A stretch of 9,435 nt of DNA from Candidatus Aminicenantota bacterium (GTDB lineage: Bacteria > Acidobacteriota > Aminicenantia > Aminicenantales > Aminicenantaceae), in the NCBI GenBank assembly GCA_004378665.1, contig SOIA01000051.1, forward strand, positions 1 to 9,435, read 5' to 3'. A model generated the notes under the pieces. That model had not been told where the DNA came from. It was given only the letters and a program-made list of their open reading frames with translations, and made no database searches. Position numbers and translations under genes: made by a program. This document shows, piece by piece, positions 1 through 6,187 of this stretch; within the stretch, counting starts at the first letter, position 1; each line of letters starts with the position of its first letter.

Positions 1-60
1 GAAAAGCAGAAAAATCCGCTGAGCCACTTTGCTCCGGAAGAACTCCAGTCCTAGTTTCAT
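1..60 (-). CDS. N-terminal fragment of a probable membrane signalling protein (runs off the left edge)
   Basis: Reading the minus strand from an ATG at 60-58 gives 20 open codons to the window edge, beginning MKLGLEFFRSKVAQRI and continuing FLLF. A short n-region containing FRSKVAQR followed by the start of a hydrophobic stretch is the kind of N-terminus I associate with membrane-bound sensor proteins (histidine kinases, GGDEF/EAL proteins or cyclases with an N-terminal transmembrane helix). The family cannot be named from 20 residues. The ribosome binding site is weak (AGAATAGAGT just before the ATG). The gene would be divergent from the Ser/Thr kinase at 347, with about 290 bp between the starts. 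A poor promoter-like pair, ATGACA (110-105) and GAATAT (87-82) with 17 bp between, lies upstream. The call rests on the signal-anchor-like character and the divergent layout. Confidence 0.5.
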   Translation of the reverse strand, partial: MKLGLEFFRSKVAQRIFLLF

Positions 61-208
61 ACTCTATTCTTTTGGTGAGTGATATTCAGCAAGCCTAACA
101 TATCTGTCATTATCGGTACAAATCAAATTGCACTGACTGAGAGTGGACATGAGGATTATCAGATCGCGAATATAATAATTAATATAAAAGTCTTCCCTGA
201 TTCAATAA

Positions 209-261
209 CCTAAAAGGGTGAATTAGGGGATGATTTTTCTCGCATTTTTTCACCCTTTAGG
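209..261. repeat. Imperfect inverted repeat in the divergent intergenic region
   Basis: CCTAAAAGGGTGAA (209-222) and TTCACCCTTTAGG (249-261) are complementary over 13 pairs with one extra A bulged in the left arm, leaving a 26-nt T-rich loop. The right arm runs directly into a purine tract, GGAGGAGAAGG (260-270), and then TTTTTCTTTT (271-280). The T run is about 9 nt from the stem, so it is not a textbook intrinsic terminator. It may instead be a 5' leader structure or operator for the kinase gene. The remainder of 61-346 is AT-rich, and I see no convincing gene in it. A TATAAT lies at 171-176, but the nearest -35-like hexamer (TGGACA, 144-149) is 21 bp away, which is too far. Confidence 0.5.
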
Positions 262-297
262 AGGAGAAGGTTTTTCTTTTCATCTGGGGCCGCTCAT

Positions 298-326
298 TTG
301 ACTCTTTCCCTGTGAATTGCTAACCT
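298..326 (+). promoter_or_regulatory. Weak sigma-70-like promoter candidate for the kinase gene
   Basis: TTGACT (298-303) is followed after 17 bp by TAACCT (321-326), which is preceded by TGC and so resembles an extended -10. The -10 hexamer matches the consensus poorly and the implied leader would be only about 14 nt, so this is a weak candidate. It is the best-spaced pair near the start. Confidence 0.2.
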
Positions 327-346
327 TCTTTTTAAAGAAGATAGAC

Positions 347-3300
347 ATGAAATGCCCGAAGTGTCAGTCAGAAAATCCCGCGGATAGCAGTTTCTGCAGC
401 AAGTGCGGCTCTCCTCTGATCTCATCGGGGGAGAGAGGTGACTCATACACGAAAACGCTGGAGATGCCTTCTGGCGATCTGGCAAGGGGAACAGTTTTTG
501 CCGGCAGGTTCGAGGTGATTGAAGAGTTGGGGAAAGGCGGCATGGGAGTCGTCTACCGGGTGTTCGATAAAAAAGTCGAGGAAGAGGTGGCTTTGAAACT
601 CCTCAATCCTGAGGTTTCATCCGATAAGACGACGATCGAGCGTTTTCGGAGCGAGCTGAAACTGGCCCGGAAAATATCCCACAAGAATGTCTGCCGCATG
701 TATGACCTGAACGAAGAGGGGGACACCCAGTACATCACCATGGAATATGTGCCTGGTGAGGATTTAAAAAACTCCATCTTGAGGATAGGGCATTTGAGCG
801 TCGGGAAGGCCGTGTCTGTTGCCAAGCAGGTCTGTGAAGGATTGGAAGAAGCCCACCGGCTGGGCGTCGTCCATCGTGACATCAAACCCCAGAACATCAT
901 GATCGATAAGGAAGGAAACACCCGGATCATGGATTTCGGGATAGCCAGGTCCCTTAAAAAGAAAGGAATAACGGGGACAGGATTGATAATCGGAACCCCA
1001 GAATACATGTCTCCGGAGCAGGTGGAAATGCGGGAAGTCGACCAGCGATCCGATGTCTATTCGCTGGGAGTGATCCTGTACGAGATGGCGACCGGACGAG
1101 TTCCCTTCGAGGGAGAGACACCCCTGAGCGTCGCCATGAAGCACAAGAGCGAGGACCCGCTCGATCCGAGAAAAGTGAATGCTCAAATCCCTGAGGGGCT
1201 CAGCCGCGTGATCCTGAAGTGTTTGGAGAAAAAGAGTGAGGAGAGATATCAGAATGCCGGAGAGCTCCTTTCTGAATTGACCAGGATTGAGAAGGACCTG
1301 CCCACGACACAAAGGATCATTCCCAAGAGAAAGCCGATCACGGAAAAAGAGATCACTGTCAAATTGAATTTAAAAAAGCTGTTCGTTCCCGCAGCAGCCG
1401 TGGTATTGCTCGTGGTCCTGATTGTTATTCTCATGTCCCTTTTGCCAAGAGGGAGAGTGGTTCCTTTTCCGGAGGATAAACCCTCGCTGGCAGTCATGTA
1501 TTTTGAGAACAACACTGGCGATGAGGCGTTCAATCATTGGAGAAAGGCGCTCTCCGATCTTTTGGTCGCAGATCTTTCTCAGTCAAAATACGTGAGGGTG
1601 CTGAGCGGAGAGAAGCTTTTCAGTATACTCGAGGAATTGGACCTGTTAGAAGCGGAGAGTTACTCTTCAAGAGTTTTGAAAGAGATATCCGCCCGGGGAG
1701 GGGTGCGGTATGTACTGGTGGGGAAGTTAGCCAGAGCCGGCGACACTTTGAGGATCAATGCGCTCCTGCAGGAAGCCAGCACCGGGGAAACGATCGGTTC
1801 GGAAATGGTGGAAGGAGTCGGAGAAGGCAGCTTGTTTTCCATGGTGGATGATCTGACAAGGAAGATCAAAGAGAGTTTTCAACTGAGCGCTGCGGAGATC
1901 GCCGGCGATATAGATATGGAAGTGGAGAATATCACCACCAGCTCTCCCGAGGCTTACAGGTATTACAGAGAAGGGATGGAATATTATTCCAAGGGAGATT
2001 TCATCAAAAGCATTCCTTTGATGGAGATGGCGGTCGCTCTGGACCACGAATTCGCCATGGCGTACAGGAACATGGCCATTGCTTACGAAGCTATCGGTTA
2101 TCGATCCGATGCGCTGAAGGGCTACCAGAAGGCTTTTGAACTGAGTGATAAAGTTTCGGACAGGGAAAGTTATTACATCCAGGGTAGTTATTATCTTCAA
2201 TCGGAGAGTACTTACGATAAAGCCATCGAAGCCTATATTGAATTGTTGAAAGTATATCCGGACGATTCCATCGGGAATAATAACTTAGGAACCATATATG
2301 CCGAACGGGAGGAATGGGATAAGGCCATCCCGTTTTTTGAGGTGAATATTCAAAACAGAGATGAGAGAGTTTTTAGCTATGAGAATATTGCATTCTGTTA
2401 CGCGGCCAAAGGACAATACGGCAAAGCCCGGGAAGCTCTTGAACTCTATATAAGGAACATTTCAGACAACGTGATTGTTCGTTTCGATATGGCCGAGAAT
2501 TATCTTCATCATGGAAAATATGATCAAGCTCAGATTGAGGTGGAGAAGGGCTCTGTCCTTGACCCCGGTCATTACCGGAATTTCTTATTGAAAGGGGGTA
2601 TTCACTATTACCGAGGGGATTTCATAAAGGCAGAGCAGGAATATCAGAAATTGCTCGAGACGGATGAGCCGAGAGCTCATGCAGAAGGAATAACTCGATT
2701 ATACGCACTCTATCTCCTCCAGGGGAAGCTCGAAAAAGCCAAAGAACAGGCACAGCTGGGGATGGACCTCGGAGACATGTTTGGGGAGGCGGAGTGGAGC
2801 TCGAGGTTTCATTCATACATGGCGTATTTGAATCTCGAGTCAAAGGATTTCGATTCCGCCTTAAAAGAGTGCGAAGAGGCATGGAACACTGCGAGTGAAG
2901 GCGGAATCCTTCATAGACAAAGGGAGACGCTGTTTTTAAAAGGGCTTATCTATACCGAGATGAACAGGTGGGATGAAACGCAGGCCACAGCATCTGAGCT
3001 GAAGAAATTGATCGATGAGGGAATGAACAGGAAGGCAGAAAGAATGCATTATCACTTGATGGGCAGGATGGAGCTTGAAAAGAAAAACTATTCCAGGGCA
3101 GTCGAGCTTTTTAACCAGGGTTTGACACTCTTGCCCTCTCAGATGGATCCGCAATCCATGCAAGCGTTGTTTATCGATCCTCTGGCTTTCGCTCATTTCC
3201 AATCCGGTGATCTGGACAAGGCCCTGGAGGAGTACGGGAGGATCATCTCCCTCACCACAGGCCGGCTGCTCGTCGGGGATGTATACGCGAAGAGCTTCTA

Positions 3301-3451
3301 CATGCTTGGTCAAATTTACGGACAGAAGGGCATGACAAAGCAAGCCTCTGAGAATTATCAAAAATTTCTCGAACTCTGGGAAGGTGCAGATTCTTCTCTA
3401 GTTGAAGTCTCCGATGCACAGAAGCGACTGACTTCCTTGAACAATCAGTAA
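347..3451 (+). CDS. Membrane Ser/Thr protein kinase with zinc ribbon, TolB-like domain and TPR repeats
   Basis: Predicted Hanks-type Ser/Thr kinase, 1034 aa, anchored in the inner membrane. Residues 1-24 form a zinc ribbon (C3, C6, C17, C20). The kinase domain covers about 55-312: glycine loop GKGGMGVV (62-69), catalytic Lys84 in VALK, HRD at 176-178 with Lys180 and Asn183, DFG at 196-198, and GTPEYMSPE at 216-224. All catalytic residues are present, and it is an RD kinase. One transmembrane helix lies at about 345-366. It is followed by a TolB-like/FlgO-type domain (about 378-512, opening PSLAVMYFENNTGD) and about 13 TPR-like repeats (535-1012). Inferred topology: kinase inside, TolB-like and TPR half outside. 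I chose ATG 347 because it begins the zinc ribbon (MKCPKC) and has AAAGAAG six bases upstream. A TTG at 317 would add ten residues that look non-coding. No partner kinase, phosphatase or response regulator is adjacent, so targets are unknown. Confidence 0.93.
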   Translation: MKCPKCQSENPADSSFCSKCGSPLISSGERGDSYTKTLEMPSGDLARGTVFAGRFEVIEELGKGGMGVVYRVFDKKVEEEVALKLLNPEVSSDKTTIERFRSELKLARKISHKNVCRMYDLNEEGDTQYITMEYVPGEDLKNSILRIGHLSVGKAVSVAKQVCEGLEEAHRLGVVHRDIKPQNIMIDKEGNTRIMDFGIARSLKKKGITGTGLIIGTPEYMSPEQVEMREVDQRSDVYSLGVILYEMATGRVPFEGETPLSVAMKHKSEDPLDPRKVNAQIPEGLSRVILKCLEKKSEERYQNAGELLSELTRIEKDLPTTQRIIPKRKPITEKEITVKLNLKKLFVPAAAVVLLVVLIVILMSLLPRGRVVPFPEDKPSLAVMYFENNTGDEAFNHWRKALSDLLVADLSQSKYVRVLSGEKLFSILEELDLLEAESYSSRVLKEISARGGVRYVLVGKLARAGDTLRINALLQEASTGETIGSEMVEGVGEGSLFSMVDDLTRKIKESFQLSAAEIAGDIDMEVENITTSSPEAYRYYREGMEYYSKGDFIKSIPLMEMAVALDHEFAMAYRNMAIAYEAIGYRSDALKGYQKAFELSDKVSDRESYYIQGSYYLQSESTYDKAIEAYIELLKVYPDDSIGNNNLGTIYAEREEWDKAIPFFEVNIQNRDERVFSYENIAFCYAAKGQYGKAREALELYIRNISDNVIVRFDMAENYLHHGKYDQAQIEVEKGSVLDPGHYRNFLLKGGIHYYRGDFIKAEQEYQKLLETDEPRAHAEGITRLYALYLLQGKLEKAKEQAQLGMDLGDMFGEAEWSSRFHSYMAYLNLESKDFDSALKECEEAWNTASEGGILHRQRETLFLKGLIYTEMNRWDETQATASELKKLIDEGMNRKAERMHYHLMGRMELEKKNYSRAVELFNQGLTLLPSQMDPQSMQALFIDPLAFAHFQSGDLDKALEEYGRIISLTTGRLLVGDVYAKSFYMLGQIYGQKGMTKQASENYQKFLELWEGADSSLVEVSDAQKRLTSLNNQ

Positions 3452-3579
3452 TTTTATCGGAATGCATGTTTTGAAAATCTATCCCGTCCAGCATTCCATC
3501 CCATGCAGATCACTTTTCAGGATTACCGCAAGATATTCGAGACAGTTTGGGAATACAGGGCACAGAGCGCGGGCTGGGA

Positions 3580-3608
3580 TTTACAGGTAGATATTAGAGG
3601 AGTACAAT
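3580..3608 (+). promoter_or_regulatory. Sigma-70-like promoter for the diheme peroxidase gene
   Basis: TTTACA (3580-3585) and TACAAT (3603-3608) are separated by exactly 17 bp, and each differs from the consensus by one base. Transcription would start near 3615, leaving a leader of about 60 nt before ATG 3675. The peroxidase would then be transcribed separately from the kinase gene. The rest of the 223-bp spacer holds only a weak hairpin (GGAATGC 3459-3465 with GCATTCC 3491-3497) and no T run, so I call no terminator for the kinase gene. Confidence 0.55.
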
Positions 3609-3674
3609 GTATATTTCGCTTCAAACGGGAAAATAACGCTCAAGTCGAATAAGGTTAAAAGACGGAGAAATGAC

Positions 3675-4910
3675 ATGAAAACTTTTAGAAATATCATAGC
3701 TGTTACAGTGGTTCTTTCGATGATTTTTGTTGTGGGATGCAAAAAAGAGACCGAAGTATTCGGACTCAGTCCGAATGAGCAGCTGGGAAAGAAATTGTTT
3801 TTTGACGCCAATTTGTCCACACCGCCCGGACAGTCCTGCGCGTCCTGTCACATTCCCTTAGCCGGATGGACAGGGCCTGACTCAGATGTGAACAACACAA
3901 AGTCAGTCTATGAAGGCGCGGTCGAGGGTCGATTCGGAAACACAAAGCCGCCTTCTGCGGCTTATGCAGGAGATAGTCCTGTAATGCATCGGGATGAGGA
4001 AGGAACATTTGTCGGAGGGATGTTCTGGAATGGCCGGGCATCGGGATTGGAATTGGGTGACCCCTTGACAGAGCAGGCCATGGGACCTTTCCTCAACCTG
4101 CTGGAGATGAACAATCCGGATAAAAAGACCGTTGTCATGAAGGTGAGTGAATCAGACTATGTTGACCTTTTCGAAGAGGTCTGGGGAAAGAATTCAATAG
4201 ATGTGGAAGATATTGACGGGACATACGAGCGGATTGCCCGTTCCATCGCGGCCTTCGAGAGGACTGCCGAGGTCAACCCGTTCAGTTCCAAGTTCGATGA
4301 TTTTTGGAAGAATGCGAAGGATGCGGGTTTGGATGTGGAGTCGATCGATGAGTCGAACTGGGCAAAATATAAGAATCTGGGTTTAGATGACAGTGAAGTA
4401 GAGGGTTTAATGCTGTTCAACACCAAAGGATTGTGTGCCGAATGCCATGTGATGACATCGGTCAACGGCAAACCGCCTGTGTTCACTGATTTCACCTACG
4501 ACAACCTCGGAGTACCCAAAAATCCTCAAAATCCCTTTTATCAAATGTCTGCAGAGTGGAACAAAGACGGCAAGGATTGGATGGACAAGGGCCTGGGTGC
4601 TTTTCTCGAGACAATGACAGAATTCGCCCGGTATGCGGCGGAAAACTACGGCAAGCAGAAAGTACCGACCCTGCGCAACGTAGATAAAAGACCGAACGGA
4701 GATTTTGTCAAAGCCTATGCCCATAACGGATTTTTCAAAACCCTCAAGGATATCACTCACTTCTACAACACGAGGGATATTGCCGGCGAGAACTGGCCTC
4801 CGCCAGAAATTAAGGAGAATGTCAACACTGAAGAATTGGGTGACTTGGGATTGACAGAGGAAGAAGAGGACCTGATTGTCGAGTTCATGAAAACTCTCTC
4901 TGATAGATAG
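3675..4910 (+). CDS. Diheme cytochrome c peroxidase / MauG-family lipoprotein
   Basis: 411 aa. The N-terminus is a lipoprotein signal peptide (hydrophobic 7-20, lipobox VVGC with Cys22), so the mature protein should be lipid-anchored outside the cytoplasm. There are two c-type heme motifs, CASCH (55-59) and CAECH (254-258). Family motifs follow in order: LGKKLFFDANLS (37-48), FWNGRAS (117-123), EQAMGP with Gln134, Glu144-Met145, and PTLRNV (331-336) leading to AYAHNG (347-352). Gln134 and Glu144 have the ten-residue spacing of the conserved catalytic Gln/Glu pair in bacterial diheme peroxidases. The likely activity is H2O2 reduction using electrons from small periplasmic donors, or a MauG-like oxidation of another substrate. 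It differs from classical CcpA in two ways: no His between 59 and 105, and Tyr364 where CcpA has the Met ligand. The hemes are about 200 residues apart, longer than in CcpA or MauG, with extra sequence near 211-237. GGAG seven bases upstream supports ATG 3675. Confidence 0.9.
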   Translation: MKTFRNIIAVTVVLSMIFVVGCKKETEVFGLSPNEQLGKKLFFDANLSTPPGQSCASCHIPLAGWTGPDSDVNNTKSVYEGAVEGRFGNTKPPSAAYAGDSPVMHRDEEGTFVGGMFWNGRASGLELGDPLTEQAMGPFLNLLEMNNPDKKTVVMKVSESDYVDLFEEVWGKNSIDVEDIDGTYERIARSIAAFERTAEVNPFSSKFDDFWKNAKDAGLDVESIDESNWAKYKNLGLDDSEVEGLMLFNTKGLCAECHVMTSVNGKPPVFTDFTYDNLGVPKNPQNPFYQMSAEWNKDGKDWMDKGLGAFLETMTEFARYAAENYGKQKVPTLRNVDKRPNGDFVKAYAHNGFFKTLKDITHFYNTRDIAGENWPPPEIKENVNTEELGDLGLTEEEEDLIVEFMKTLSDR

Positions 4911-4935
4911 GGAGGAGATGTCTTCTGTTCCGAGT

Positions 4936-4971
4936 GATTTTTTTGTTCTTCAAGAAGGAAAGAAAAAAATC
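4936..4971. repeat. AT-rich imperfect inverted repeat after the peroxidase gene (possible weak terminator)
   Basis: GATTTTTTT (4936-4944) is perfectly complementary to AAAAAAATC (4963-4971), with partial pairing continuing inward (TTC/GAA-type pairs) to a small loop near 4952-4955. The stem has almost no GC and no adjacent T run on the plus strand, so termination is possible but weakly supported. It lies 26 nt after the peroxidase stop and just upstream of the next promoter. Confidence 0.35.
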
Positions 4972-4984
4972 CGACAGCGAATTT

Positions 4985-5013
4985 TTGACACCAGGGTTGT
5001 GCAGGCCTATATT
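4985..5013 (+). promoter_or_regulatory. Strong sigma-70-type promoter for the beta-propeller gene
   Basis: A perfect -35 hexamer, TTGACA (4985-4990), is followed by a 17-bp spacer and TATATT (5008-5013). The predicted start of transcription is near 5020, giving a leader of about 43 nt. A strong ribosome binding site follows, AAGGAGG (5052-5058), four bases before ATG 5063. This is the best promoter in the window and indicates independent, probably constitutive, transcription. No operator-like repeat overlaps it. Confidence 0.7.
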
Positions 5014-5062
5014 AATAATAGAGTCAGTGCATAGAATGAGGAATCGCGGATAAGGAGGGAAC

Positions 5063-6172
5063 ATGAAAAGCCTATCTTTAATACTGAAATTTTCCTTGGT
5101 TTTTTTCATTTCGTCCTTGGTCTTCTCCTATTCACTCCAGACAGAAGACATAAAAATTAAAATCATTAACGGAGTTCCTACTGTGTATAACCCTAAAGTT
5201 CCTGCGTCTCTTCAAAAGATCGTCCTTAAAGAAGATTTGGTGATCAGCGGCGAGAAGGAGGGTGTGGAATACACGCTTTCCGATATTCGATCTGTTCAGG
5301 TTGATGAAGAGGAAATTATCTACGTTTTGGATCTCAAAGATGTTCGGGTAAAAGTATTTGATAAGAACGGGAAAGGCATGAGGATTATAGGGAAAAAAGG
5401 CCAGGGACCCGGTGAACTGCAGCTCCCGTACCGCATGTATTTGATCTCCGGTAAAGAGCTGATGTTTTATGACATCTCCAACAGACGCATTTCCTATTAT
5501 TCATTGGACGGAAAATGTCTAAGAGAAATTTCCACAAGAAATCAGATGTTCGAAAGGACAATGACCGATTCCAAGGGATACATTATCGGATATTTTTTTA
5601 TTCCGGGAGAGATGTATATGCATGAATTGAAAAAATTCGATTCGAAGCTCAATCCCGTTATGACTCTCGTCACCATCGAAGAGAAGAGGACACCCTACGT
5701 CATTGAGATGTTAGACCCAACTCTCCAGTTTAGACTGATGGAGAATGACAATATCGCGTGGAGCCATCCCTCAAGCTATGAAATATTCATTGTCAGCCCC
5801 GAAGGAAAAACGCTCCGGAAAATAGTGAAAGATCATGATTCTGTGAGAATAACGGAAGCAGAAAAGAAAAAAATGATTGAAGGCCGGACCGTTCCTCCCG
5901 AGTATAAAATCGAATTACCGGAATATTACAATCCTCTCTATTATTTCATATGCGATGAGGATGGCCGAATATACGTCCGGACTTATGAAAGAGACAATAA
6001 GGGCGGATTTTATTATGATGTCTTCGATTCCGAGGGACGAAACATCGCAAAATTTTCCATTCCCGGGAACGAACTGCTCTTTGTAGTCAAGAAGAATAAG
6101 ATGTACGCGGTCATGAGTGAGGATGGGAATGAGTTTTCTTCAGTGAAGAGATACAGCGTGGAGTGGCAGTAA
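5063..6172 (+). CDS. Secreted 6-bladed beta-propeller protein
   Basis: 369 aa with a Sec signal peptide: Lys2, a hydrophobic core at about 5-22, and likely cleavage near residues 22-25. The body shows repeated blade-like units of the NHL / 6-bladed beta-propeller superfamily. The clearest is FDKNGKGMRIIGKKGQGPGE (99-118), whose G-x-GQGPGE turn is a hallmark of this group. Further units have D-x-x-G turns: SLDGKCLREI (147-156), SPEGKTLRKI (245-254), CDEDGRIYVR (297-306) and DSEGRNIAKF (322-331). Such propellers bind ligands or other proteins, and no enzymatic residue pattern is visible, so I give no specific function. The length is usual for a single propeller domain. ATG 5063 is supported by an AAGGAGG site. 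The gene has its own promoter, and its stop lies 15 bp from the stop of the convergent VWFA-related gene. Family assignment is good; the role is unknown. Confidence 0.83.
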   Translation: MKSLSLILKFSLVFFISSLVFSYSLQTEDIKIKIINGVPTVYNPKVPASLQKIVLKEDLVISGEKEGVEYTLSDIRSVQVDEEEIIYVLDLKDVRVKVFDKNGKGMRIIGKKGQGPGELQLPYRMYLISGKELMFYDISNRRISYYSLDGKCLREISTRNQMFERTMTDSKGYIIGYFFIPGEMYMHELKKFDSKLNPVMTLVTIEEKRTPYVIEMLDPTLQFRLMENDNIAWSHPSSYEIFIVSPEGKTLRKIVKDHDSVRITEAEKKKMIEGRTVPPEYKIELPEYYNPLYYFICDEDGRIYVRTYERDNKGGFYYDVFDSEGRNIAKFSIPGNELLFVVKKNKMYAVMSEDGNEFSSVKRYSVEWQ

Positions 6173-6182
6173 AAAATTTTTT
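6171..6182. repeat. A6T6 palindrome between convergent genes
   Basis: AAAAAATTTTTT spans the junction between the beta-propeller stop codon (6170-6172) and the VWFA-related stop (6190-6188). It gives a T run downstream of each convergent gene, but there is no GC-rich stem next to it. It may contribute to bidirectional termination; support is weak. Confidence 0.25.
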
Positions 6183-6187
6183 CTTTG

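Noticed and set aside
144..176. TGGACA (144-149) and TATAAT (171-176) as a promoter for the kinase
   Set aside because: The spacing is 21 bp, outside the usable range for sigma-70, and it would give a leader of about 165 nt without other support.
764..1312. 182-codon minus-strand frame inside the kinase gene (and a 151-codon one at 553-1008)
   Set aside because: These are antisense to the intact kinase domain. The opposite strand encodes all the conserved motifs, so they are chance frames.
3607..3636. Nine-codon frame (ATG after GAGGAG) just before the peroxidase gene, a possible leader peptide
   Set aside because: The ATG lies inside the predicted -10 hexamer (3603-3608), so it would not be on the transcript from that promoter, and the frame is too short to support as a gene.
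4918..5034. 38-codon frame directly after the peroxidase stop, considered as a gene
   Set aside because: GGAGG is only two bases from the ATG, the peptide has no recognisable feature, and the frame overlaps a strong promoter. It is kept only as an observation about the spacer.
4885..5109. 74-codon minus-strand frame over the spacer and the start of the beta-propeller gene
   Set aside because: It overlaps the promoter, ribosome site and signal-peptide codons of a well-supported gene and shows no start signal.
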